Below, in pieces: positions 56,383 through 64,000 of a stretch of DNA of 64,000 nucleotides. The DNA comes from Stenotrophomonas acidaminiphila (lineage in GTDB: Bacteria > Pseudomonadota > Gammaproteobacteria > Xanthomonadales > Xanthomonadaceae): contig NZ_LDJO01000014.1 in the NCBI RefSeq assembly GCF_001431595.1, forward strand, positions 231,461 through 295,460, given 5' to 3'. Numbering within the stretch: the first letter of the stretch is position 1; each line of letters opens with the position of its first letter. A model generated the notes under the pieces. It did no database searches and was not told where the DNA came from. It worked only from the letters and a program-made list of their open reading frames with translations. Both the position numbers and the translations under genes were made by a program.

Positions 56383-57282
56383 ATGGAATTCAAGGATTAC
56401 TACGCGACATTGGGCGTGGAGCCCACGGCCGGCGATGCCGAAATCAAGACCGCCTACCGGCGGCTGGCGCGCAAGTACCACCCTGACGTGAGCAAGGAGG
56501 CCGGCGCCGAGGAGAAGTTCAAGGCCGTCAACGAGGCCTACGAGGCGCTGCGCGACCCGGCCAAGCGCCAGGCCTACGACCAGCTGCGCGCCCAGGGCTA
56601 CCGCCCCGGCGAGGAGTTCCACGCGCCGCCCAATTTCGGCGGCGGGCAGGGCTTCGACTTCGAGGAGGTGTTCGGCGGCGCCGGTGCCGGCGGCGGTTTC
56701 AGCGATTTCTTCGAGAGCCTGTTCGCGCGCCAGCGCGGGGGCGGCCGCGCGCGCAGCGGTTTCGATGGCTTCGGCGGCAGCGCCGGGCCGCAGCCGATGC
56801 GCGATACCCGCGCCAAGCTGTCGGTACCGCTGGAAGCGGCCTACAACGGCGACACGCTGCGCATCAACGTCGATGGCCGCCAGCTCGACGTGCGCGTGCC
56901 CAAGGGCATCCGCCCGGGGCAGGTGATCCGCCTGGCCGGGCAGGGCAGCGGTGGCGGCAACCTGATGCTGGAAGTGGAATACGCCGCGCACCCGCAGTTC
57001 GAGGTGGACGGCCGCAACATCCTCTACACCCTGCAGGTCACCCCCTGGCAGGCGGCGCTGGGCACCAGCATCAGCGTGCCGACCCTGGGTGGGGCGGTGG
57101 AACTGAAGGTGCCGGCCGACTCGGACAGCGGACGCAAGCTGCGCCTGCGCGGCCGCGGCCTGCCGGGCAAGCCCGACGGCGACCAGATCGTGGAACTGGA
57201 AGTGATCGCCCCGGTGGCGACCAACGAGGCCCAGCAGAAGGCCTACCGCGCGCTGGCCAAGGCGTTCGGCGAGAAAATCTGA
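56383..57282 (+). CDS. cbpA: DnaJ-class co-chaperone CbpA
   Basis: A 299-residue type II J-protein. The J-domain at residues 1-70 carries HPD (33-35) for stimulating DnaK ATPase, followed by a Gly/Phe linker (about 78-135) and the two C-terminal substrate-binding domains ([38 protein letters not shown]). No zinc-finger is present, as expected for CbpA. A GAAAGGG ribosome site lies before the ATG. Gene order hsp20 then cbpA suggests shared stress use; the 125-bp gap may hold its own promoter. Confidence 0.95.
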   Translation: MEFKDYYATLGVEPTAGDAEIKTAYRRLARKYHPDVSKEAGAEEKFKAVNEAYEALRDPAKRQAYDQLRAQGYRPGEEFHAPPNFGGGQGFDFEEVFGGAGAGGGFSDFFESLFARQRGGGRARSGFDGFGGSAGPQPMRDTRAKLSVPLEAAYNGDTLRINVDGRQLDVRVPKGIRPGQVIRLAGQGSGGGNLMLEVEYAAHPQFEVDGRNILYTLQVTPWQAALGTSISVPTLGGAVELKVPADSDSGRKLRLRGRGLPGKPDGDQIVELEVIAPVATNEAQQKAYRALAKAFGEKI

Positions 57283-57333
57283 GGCATCACCGGCGGCAGG
57301 CGCGTACCCGGGAGGGCGCGCCTGCGGCCGCAA

Positions 57334-57732
57334 TCAGGCTTCGGGCAGGTCGCCGCCGCCTTCGAACACCCGCGCGATCACCTCGGACAGCTCGTCCTCC
57401 GAAAACGGCTTGGTGATGTAGGCCTTGGCGCCCTGGCGCATGCCCCACAGGCGGTCGGTGTCCTGGTCCTTGGTGGTCACCAGCACCACCGGGATGTGCG
57501 CGGTGCTGGCCTCGCGCTTGAGCGTGCGCGTGGCCTGGAAGCCGTTGAGATTGGGCATCACCACGTCCATCAGCACCAGGTCGGGCAGCACCGACTTGGC
57601 CGCTTCCACGCCGGCGGCACCGTCGGTGGCGGTGAAGGTTTCATGCCCGAGTTTTTCGACGATGCGCTGGATGCCGAGCAGCTGCGATGGCGAATCGTCC
57701 ACGATCAATATGCGCGCCACGTTCTTCCCCAA
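57334..57732 (-). CDS. single-domain response regulator (PilH-like)
   Basis: A 132-residue stand-alone receiver domain. The phosphorylation site is complete: Asp12-Asp13, Asp56 (DLVLMDVVMP), Thr86/87 and Lys108 (YITKPFSE). There is no output domain, so it works by protein interaction, as CheY or PilH do. It most resembles the twitching-motility regulator PilH (MARILIVDDSPSQ, GFQATRTL, GAKAYITKPF), but no pil genes are near, so the pathway stays open. Confidence 0.88.
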   Translation of the reverse strand: MGKNVARILIVDDSPSQLLGIQRIVEKLGHETFTATDGAAGVEAAKSVLPDLVLMDVVMPNLNGFQATRTLKREASTAHIPVVLVTTKDQDTDRLWGMRQGAKAYITKPFSEDELSEVIARVFEGGGDLPEA

Positions 57733-57805
57733 GATGATGTCGCGGCCATAGTGTCGGGCCGGCTGCGGTGTGAAGCAACCCGCGGCGCCGTACCCGGTGC
57801 CGCAT

Positions 57806-58801
57806 TCAGTCGATCCGCACCAGGGTGCGCCCGAACGAGCCGCCGCCCAGCATGGTGGCGAACACCTCCGGCAACCCGTCCAGGCCCACCTCGCGGGTGC
57901 AGATGGTGTCCAGGTGGCGCGGCTTCCAGTCGTCGCCCAGGTGCTGCCACACCTGCCCGCGGATGTCGCGCGCGGTGCCGGCCGAGGCCACGCCCAGCAG
58001 CGACACGCCGCGGATGATGAACGGCATTACCGTCATGTCCAGCTCCGCGCTGGCGGCCAGCCCGGCCGAGGCCACGTTGCCGTACGGCGCGGTCTGCGCC
58101 AGCAGGCTGGTGAGCATGGCGCCGCCGACATTGTCCAGGCCGCCGCCGAAGCGCGCCGATTCCATCGGCCGGGTGGTGGCCAGCGCCTCGCGGCCCAGCA
58201 CCTGGGTGGCGCCCAGCGTGGTGAGGTATTCCGTCGCTTCGGCCTTGCCGCTGATGGCGTGCACCTCGAAGCCGGCGCGGCTGAAGATATCCACCGCCAG
58301 CGAGCCGACCCCGCCGGTGGCGCCGGTCACCGCCAGCGGGCCGTGCGCCGGGGTCTGCCGGTTGTCCTTCATGCGCAGCAGGGCCAGCGCGGCGGTGAAC
58401 CCGGCCGTGCCCAGCACCATGGCCTCGCGCAGGCTCAGCCCGGGCGGCAGCGGGATGGCCCACTTCGACTCCAGCCGCACATACTGGCTGTAGCCGCCGT
58501 CGCGGGTTTCGCTCAGCCCGCAGCCGGTGGCCAGCACCGCATCGCCCTCGCGGAAGGCCGGGTCGCGGGAGGCCACCACCTCGCCGGCCACGTCGATGCC
58601 GCCCACCAGCGGGAACCGGCGCAGGATCTTGCCCTGGCCGGTGCCGGCCAGCGCGTCCTTGTAGTTGACCGAGGACCAGCGGGCGCGCACCACCACCTCG
58701 CCCGGGCTCAGCTGGTCCAGGGCGACCTGCTCCAGCCCGGCGCGGTAGCCGGCGTCGTCGTTGTGGATGCGGAAGGCGGTGAACGGGGCGTGGGCGGACA
58801 T
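57806..58801 (-). CDS. AcuI/YhdH-family quinone oxidoreductase (acrylyl-CoA reductase type)
   Basis: A 331-residue zinc-less medium-chain dehydrogenase. Characteristic blocks are WSSVNYKDALAGTGQGKI, PLVGGIDVAGEVVAS, VLGTAGFTAALAL and the NADPH-binding VTGATGGVGSLAVDI. The AcuI/YhdH branch reduces acryloyl-CoA to propionyl-CoA with NADPH. That would link to the methylcitrate operon elsewhere in this window, though it is 12 kb away and its own unit. The ATG at 58801 gives a normal N-terminus; an earlier in-frame start would add 11 residues. Confidence 0.9.
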   Translation of the reverse strand: MSAHAPFTAFRIHNDDAGYRAGLEQVALDQLSPGEVVVRARWSSVNYKDALAGTGQGKILRRFPLVGGIDVAGEVVASRDPAFREGDAVLATGCGLSETRDGGYSQYVRLESKWAIPLPPGLSLREAMVLGTAGFTAALALLRMKDNRQTPAHGPLAVTGATGGVGSLAVDIFSRAGFEVHAISGKAEATEYLTTLGATQVLGREALATTRPMESARFGGGLDNVGGAMLTSLLAQTAPYGNVASAGLAASAELDMTVMPFIIRGVSLLGVASAGTARDIRGQVWQHLGDDWKPRHLDTICTREVGLDGLPEVFATMLGGGSFGRTLVRID

Positions 58802-58947
58802 GGTGCGGCCTGCGGCGGAACGGGAGACAACCAAGATAGCGGTTGCGAAACGTCAGGTCTGCCCCATCTAGTAGAATCCGGATTCGATTGACCACGGCCA
58901 GGACTGCGGGAACGCCCCGCATACAGGCCCTGACAGATGGAGCATGC

Positions 58948-60057
58948 ATGGCCTGGAACACACCTGGCGGCAACGATAGTGGCGGCCCCGCCGACAACCG
59001 GCGCGGATCGCGCTCGCCGCGCGGCGGCAATGGCGGTGGCGGATGGGGCGGATTGCCCGGCCCGCTGCGCGACCTGTTCGACGGCGGCATCTGGCGCTGG
59101 GTACTGCTGGGGCTGGCGCTGCTGGTGCTGCTGTCCAGCTTCCAGCTGATCGGCGAACAGCAGCGCGGCGTGGTGCTGCGCTTCGGCCAGTTCTCGCGCA
59201 TCCTGCAGCCGGGCCCGAACTTCAAGCTGCCGTGGCCGATCGAATCGGTGGTCAAGGTCAACGCCACCCAGATCAAGACCTTCAGCAGCAACGTGCCGGT
59301 GCTCACCCGCGACGAGAACATCGTCAACGTGGCGCTGAACGTGCAGTACCGCGTGGACGACCCGCGCCTGTACCAGTTCGGCACCATCGACGCCGACCAG
59401 GTGCTGGAGCAGTCGGCGCAGAGCGCGGTGCGCGAGCAGGTGGGCCGTGCCGACCTCAACACCGTGCTCAACAACCGCGGCCCGCTGGCCGTGGCCGCCG
59501 AGCAGCGCCTGGAAGCCTCGCTCAAGGCCTACCGCACCGGCCTGGTGGTCACCGGCCTGACCCTGCCCGACGCGCGCCCGCCGGAAGAAGTGAAGCCGGC
59601 CTTCGACGAGGTCAACGGTGCCCAGCAGGTCAAGGAACGGCTGATCAACGAAGCCCAGGCCTACGCCGCCAAGGTGGTGCCCGAAGCGCGCGGCCAGGCC
59701 TCGCGCGCGCGCACCACCGCCGAAGGCTACAAGCAGGCCATCGTGGCCCGCGCCGAAGGTGACGCGCGCCGCTTCAGCCTGCTGCAGGCCGAATACAAGA
59801 ACGCCCCGGAAGTCACCCGCAAGCGCCTGTGGCTGGAAACCGTGCAGGAAGTGCTGGCCGAGAACCGCAAGGTCATCGGTGGCGACGGCCGCCAGCTGAT
59901 CTACGTGCCGATGCCGGCCGACGCCGGCAAGACCGCCAGCGCCCCGCAACTGACCCCGGAAATGGCGGTACCGGCGCTGCCGGCCGCCACCGACAGCATT
60001 CGCAACGCGGACCGTTCCGGTTCGCGCTCGGCAAACCGTGAGGAGGCCGGCCGATGA
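58948..60057 (+). CDS. hflK: FtsH protease modulator HflK
   Basis: A 369-residue SPFH/stomatin membrane protein that with HflC forms the large cage around FtsH. A Gly/Arg-rich cytoplasmic N-terminus (about 1-45) precedes one membrane helix (about 50-70, ALLVLLSSFQLIGEQQRG) and the SPFH domain (VVLRFGQFSRILQPGPNFKLPWP to the helical coiled-coil region). TGGAG precedes the ATG at 58948, and a TAGAAT hexamer (58872-58877) could be its -10. The stop overlaps hflC by ATGA. Confidence 0.97.
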   Translation: MAWNTPGGNDSGGPADNRRGSRSPRGGNGGGGWGGLPGPLRDLFDGGIWRWVLLGLALLVLLSSFQLIGEQQRGVVLRFGQFSRILQPGPNFKLPWPIESVVKVNATQIKTFSSNVPVLTRDENIVNVALNVQYRVDDPRLYQFGTIDADQVLEQSAQSAVREQVGRADLNTVLNNRGPLAVAAEQRLEASLKAYRTGLVVTGLTLPDARPPEEVKPAFDEVNGAQQVKERLINEAQAYAAKVVPEARGQASRARTTAEGYKQAIVARAEGDARRFSLLQAEYKNAPEVTRKRLWLETVQEVLAENRKVIGGDGRQLIYVPMPADAGKTASAPQLTPEMAVPALPAATDSIRNADRSGSRSANREEAGR

Positions 60058-60917
60058 AGAATTCCCTTGTGATCGGCCTGCTGGTCGCCGTGCTGCTGGG
60101 CCTGCTGGGCTCGGTGTACGTGGTGCGCGAAGACCAGACCGCCATGGTGCTCAACCTGGGCAAGGTGGTGCGCTCGGACATCAAGCCCGGCCTGCACTTC
60201 AAGGTGCCGCTGGTGGAAACGGTGCGCGTGTTCGACCGCCGCTTCCAGGTGCTGGACACCGCCCCGGCGCGCTACTTCACCGCCGAGCAGAAGGACGTGA
60301 GCGTCGACTTCTTCGCCATCGGCTACATTTCCGACGTGCGCGCCTACTACCGCGCCACCGGCGGCGACGGCAAGGTGGCCAACGCCCGCCTGGCCCCGAT
60401 CATCACCGACTCGCTGCGCAACCAGATCAACGCGCGCACCCTGCAGCAGCTGGTGTCCGGCGACCGCGGCGAGCTCATCGCCGGGCAGCTGCAGGGCATC
60501 AACGAGGCGGTCAAGACCCTGGGCATGCAGATCATCGACCTGCGCATCAAGCAGATCGACCTGCCCACCGACAGCCAGGTGATCACCGACGTCTACGAGC
60601 GCATGCGCGCCCAGCGCAAGCAGGAAGCGGCCAAGCTGCGCGCCGAAGGCGAGGAGCAGTCGCTCACCATCCGCGCCCAGGCCGACCGCGAAAGCACCGT
60701 GCTGGTGGCCGAAGCCGAGCGCGACGCCCAGCAGCTGCGCGGCGAGGGCGACGCCCAGGCCGCGGCCATCTACGGCAAGGCCGGCTCGGCCGACCCGGCG
60801 TTCTACGCCTTCTACCGCAGCCTGGAGGCCTACCGCGCCTCCATGACCGACGGCAACGGCGTGATCGTGCTGGACAAGAACGACCCGTTCCTGCAGTACC
60901 TCAAGAACGACCGCTGA
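60054..60917 (+). CDS. hflC: FtsH protease modulator HflC
   Basis: A 287-residue partner of HflK in the inner membrane, facing the periplasm. One N-terminal helix (about 4-24) is followed by the SPFH domain (TAMVLNLGKVVRSDIKPGLHFKVPL to RFQVLDTAPARYFTAEQKDVSVDFF) and the long helix with EEQSLTIRAQADRESTVLVAEAERDAQQLRGEGDAQAAAIY typical of HflC. It is translated from the hflK stop (ATGA). Downstream is a DUF2065 gene and purA, the order conserved in many gammaproteobacteria. Confidence 0.97.
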   Translation: MKNSLVIGLLVAVLLGLLGSVYVVREDQTAMVLNLGKVVRSDIKPGLHFKVPLVETVRVFDRRFQVLDTAPARYFTAEQKDVSVDFFAIGYISDVRAYYRATGGDGKVANARLAPIITDSLRNQINARTLQQLVSGDRGELIAGQLQGINEAVKTLGMQIIDLRIKQIDLPTDSQVITDVYERMRAQRKQEAAKLRAEGEEQSLTIRAQADRESTVLVAEAERDAQQLRGEGDAQAAAIYGKAGSADPAFYAFYRSLEAYRASMTDGNGVIVLDKNDPFLQYLKNDR

Positions 60918-60939
60918 GCCCCGGCCCGCGCCGCGCCGC

Positions 60940-60960
60940 CCCTCTCCCGCCGGGAGAGGG
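60940..60960. repeat. intergenic palindrome downstream of hflC
   Basis: CCCTCTCCC-GCC-GGGAGAGGG is a perfect 9-bp inverted repeat 22 nt after the hflC stop. The core CCCTCTCCC is shared with the hairpin between prpC and acnD, suggesting a dispersed palindrome of this genome. Confidence 0.6.
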
Positions 60961-61061
60961 CAGGGGCCGGGCCCTTACAGGAAACAGGAAGCCGCGGCCG
61001 CGGCGCTGCACTGCACTGCAATGCGCCCCCGGCCGCGGTGTTCCCCCGCCTCGCCATCCCC

Positions 61062-61247
61062 ATGCAAGACCTCTTCTCCGCGCTCTGCCTGGTCGCCGTC
61101 CTCGAAGGCCTGTTCCTGTTCGCCGCGCCGCTGGCGTGGAAGCGCATGGCCGCGCGCCTGCTGGAACTGCCCGCCGCGGCCCTGCGCCAGTCCGGTGCGG
61201 TGCTGCTGGTCATCGGCCTGGCCGCGCTGTGGTGGCTGCGCTACTGA
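61062..61247 (+). CDS. DUF2065 small membrane protein (YjeT-like)
   Basis: A 61-residue protein with two hydrophobic helices (about 4-23 and 43-59) and a conserved short loop KRMAARLLELPAAALRQ. It belongs to DUF2065, which is regularly found between hflC and purA and may be an HflKC or membrane-quality-control accessory. The ATG at 61062 gives the usual N-terminus MQDLFSALCLVAVLEG. Confidence 0.9.
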   Translation: MQDLFSALCLVAVLEGLFLFAAPLAWKRMAARLLELPAAALRQSGAVLLVIGLAALWWLRY

Positions 61248-62771
<1,524 letters not shown>

Positions 62772-62825
62772 GGTGCTAGCTCCACAGCAGCTGGGGCGCT
62801 AGTTTCAGTGCGATGATGTTGTACC

Positions 62826-62853
62826 AAGAAGCCCCGCATCTGCGGGGCTTCTT
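62826..62853. terminator. strong bidirectional terminator downstream of purA
   Basis: AAGAAGCCCCGCA-TC-TGCGGGGCTTCTT is a perfect 13-bp stem with T-rich flanks, 54 nt after the purA stop. It marks the border between the conserved chromosome and the A+T-richer accessory stretch. Confidence 0.9.
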
Positions 62854-63177
62854 GTTGCTGCTTCTTAAAGAAAATATGAACTTATCGCTAGCAATAAGTG
62901 AAGCGGATTTTTGGTGCCGATTTGGCTTGATGCTCCTTTCAATTGCCAGTTTGTACATCAGGGAATTGGCGGGAGTTACAAGGGGCATCAAAGTAATGTT
63001 CGTTTTTGGCCGGAAGCGGTCTTTGGTTGCCTTCTTGCGCAATGAGTTCTTCATGCTGGTTCTGATGCATTCTCGGTATGCAGCCCAATAAGGCCGAAGT
63101 GGCCGCGATCGCCGGTACATGCCCCTAAAATATTCAGATTCTCGCTAAACTGATGGCTCAAAATCAGGGGGTAATGA
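62854..63177. other. A+T-richer non-coding stretch before the HNH gene
   Basis: No convincing gene. A 71-codon frame from ATG 62876 (hydrophobic, then basic) and a 115-codon frame on the minus strand (62776-63120) lack ribosome sites and family features and are not called. Base composition and codon use differ sharply from the rest of the window, which suggests acquired DNA or a gene remnant. Confidence 0.5.
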
Positions 63178-63918
63178 ATGAGAAAGGTGAGTCGAAGGAC
63201 AGCTACTCGGCCCGAAATCCTGTATGGAGGCGAGGTGCGTGTGGCCAAGGCATCATTGGCAGACCACTATCGGCTAGATCCACAGGAGCGTGCCCGCAGA
63301 AGGCCGCCGCTGAGCTCGAAAAACTGGACTTCGGCAGAGGTGCGGCTGGCGTTGACGGAGGTTTTCTGGTCCAAGTGCGCTTACTGCGAAACCCCACTGG
63401 ACTATGCCGATGATGGTTATGTATCGCATCACCGGCCGCTTAGTAATGCGGCCGGGGTTCCGGAGCAATCCTCCGTAGCCAGCCCGGACTATTACAGCTG
63501 GTTTGCTTATGAATGGGAGAATTTATTTCTCTCATGTGTAGCTTGCAATCGCGCGAAGCGCAATTTGTTTCCCGTCCGAGGCCCGCGCGCACATTTGCGT
63601 TCCACCTGGGCCGAGGCCGAGGCCAGTGAAGATGCACTCCTAATCAACCCGTGCCAAGTTGAACCGCGCAAGCATATGCGCTTTTGTCCCGATGGCACTG
63701 TCGTTGGAGTGGATGAGGTTGGAAACGTCACGGTGAATATCTTAGATCTCAATCGATCTGATTTGATCCGGGCCAGAGCACGAAGGTTCAGGGAATGCCT
63801 TGCCTGGCTCTGGCAAGGGCGAATTGACGACGAGCGCCTGGCAGGTTTCCGAAGTGCGTTGTCCGAAGAAGCGCCATTTTGCGGTGCAATGCGTATTGGA
63901 CCGGCCAGCCTTTCGTAG
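63178..63918 (+). CDS. HNH nuclease of the defence-associated type
   Basis: A 246-residue predicted endonuclease. Zinc and catalytic elements: Cys67-x-x-Cys70 (KCAYCETP), the HHRP motif (His84-His85), Asn115 in YEWENLFLSC, and Cys120-x-x-Cys123-Asn (CVACNRAK). EDALLINPC and LNRSDLIRARARRF follow, as in HNH proteins that accompany an AAA/ABC-type ATPase in Septu-like and retron-like modules. GGGGG precedes the ATG at 63178. No ATPase is in the window. The C-terminus (EEAPFCGAMRIGPASLS) ends right where an IS3 element seems to begin, so the last residues may not be original. Codon use is clearly foreign to the region. Confidence 0.75.
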   Translation: MRKVSRRTATRPEILYGGEVRVAKASLADHYRLDPQERARRRPPLSSKNWTSAEVRLALTEVFWSKCAYCETPLDYADDGYVSHHRPLSNAAGVPEQSSVASPDYYSWFAYEWENLFLSCVACNRAKRNLFPVRGPRAHLRSTWAEAEASEDALLINPCQVEPRKHMRFCPDGTVVGVDEVGNVTVNILDLNRSDLIRARARRFRECLAWLWQGRIDDERLAGFRSALSEEAPFCGAMRIGPASLS

Positions 63919-64000
63919 ACACTCGGACGCCATAATTGATGGCAATGACCGAGGTGTTTATGGGCAACAGCAAGCAGTACACGGATGAGTTCCGCGCAGA
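63915..64000 (+). mobile_element. probable left end of an IS3-family insertion sequence
   Basis: A transposase orfA begins 45 bases from the stop codon of the HNH gene. IS3 elements usually have 40-80 bases between terminal repeat and orfA, which places the left end around 63900-63916, so the HNH stop TAG (63916-63918) may be supplied by the element. The exact terminal repeat cannot be fixed without the right end. Confidence 0.5.
63939..64000 (+). CDS. IS3-family transposase OrfA (5' end only)
   Basis: Only the first codons are inside the window. From ATG 63960 the frame reads MGNSKQYTDEFRA, the typical start of the helix-turn-helix OrfA of IS3-family elements; GAGGTG lies upstream, and in-frame ATGs at 63939 and 63945 are alternative starts. 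The rest of the element, including OrfB and the right end, is outside. Confidence 0.7.
   Translation, partial: MAMTEVFMGNSKQYTDEFRA

Noticed and set aside
62813..63091. Plus-strand 92-codon frame after purA
   Set aside because: Its first codons lie inside the perfect terminator stem; a shorter version from 62876 has no ribosome site. It may be a remnant but is not supported as a gene.
62776..63120. Minus-strand 115-codon frame in the A+T-rich stretch
   Set aside because: It runs through the purA terminator, lacks a ribosome site and shows no recognisable family.

Overview
The window is a chromosomal segment of a high-GC gammaproteobacterium, most likely a member of the Xanthomonadaceae (Stenotrophomonas, Pseudoxanthomonas, Luteimonas, Lysobacter or a relative; the genus cannot be fixed from this sequence). 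Supporting signs are strongly G/C-ending codons, a large Oar-like TonB-dependent receptor, the aroK-aroB-WGR-hemE cluster, an S-box (SAM-I) riboswitch ahead of a metX-metB-hom operon, a propionate operon of the prpB-prpC-acnD-prpF type, and hflK-hflC-DUF2065-purA gene order. Almost everything is ordinary vegetative chromosome. Only the last ~1.2 kb, downstream of purA, looks accessory.

Layout. 1-6.7 kb: a cut-off alpha/beta hydrolase diverging from a TetR regulator, a TonB-dependent receptor, an exported protein of unknown function with a clear promoter and terminator, and the redox chaperone Hsp33. 6.8-14.3 kb: MtgA, a GtrB-like glycosyltransferase overlapping a CBS-pair protein, AsmA, a hemolysin III family protein, release factor 3 and an M23 peptidase. 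14.4-18.0 kb: promoter, SAM riboswitch and a tightly overlapping methionine operon (MetX-like acyltransferase, cystathionine gamma-synthase, homoserine dehydrogenase). 18.0-30.0 kb: a membrane-anchored ClpP-like protein, a propeller-GGDEF diguanylate cyclase, serine deaminase, a glutaredoxin with a small exported protein, a YceI-cytochrome b561-YceI cluster, and a second propeller receptor, this one a hybrid histidine kinase.

30.0-38.8 kb: a DHA2 efflux pump, hemE, a WGR-like small protein, aroB, aroK, dodecin, a glycerate-kinase-like P-loop kinase, pdxH with a NIF3-like and a BtuF-like protein, and a lipoprotein subclass B3 metallo-beta-lactamase. 38.8-46.9 kb: the methylcitrate cycle. A helix-turn-helix/citrate-synthase fusion protein diverges from prpB, a DUF1003 membrane protein, prpC, acnD and prpF; the shared intergenic region carries closely packed inverted repeats. 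This is the most interesting part of the window, because the fusion protein looks like an enzyme-derived regulator of propionate catabolism and takes the place usually held by PrpR. 47.0-54.5 kb: alpha-2-macroglobulin lipoprotein plus PBP1C. 54.6-58.8 kb: ferritin, peroxiredoxin, Hsp20, CbpA, a CheY-like regulator and an AcuI-type reductase. 58.9-62.8 kb: HflK, HflC, DUF2065 and PurA, closed by a strong terminator.

62.85-64.0 kb: a visibly A+T-richer stretch with an HNH nuclease of the type found in ATPase-HNH defence modules, whose 3' end abuts the start of an IS3-family transposase orfA that runs off the window. No tRNA, rRNA or CRISPR array was seen.
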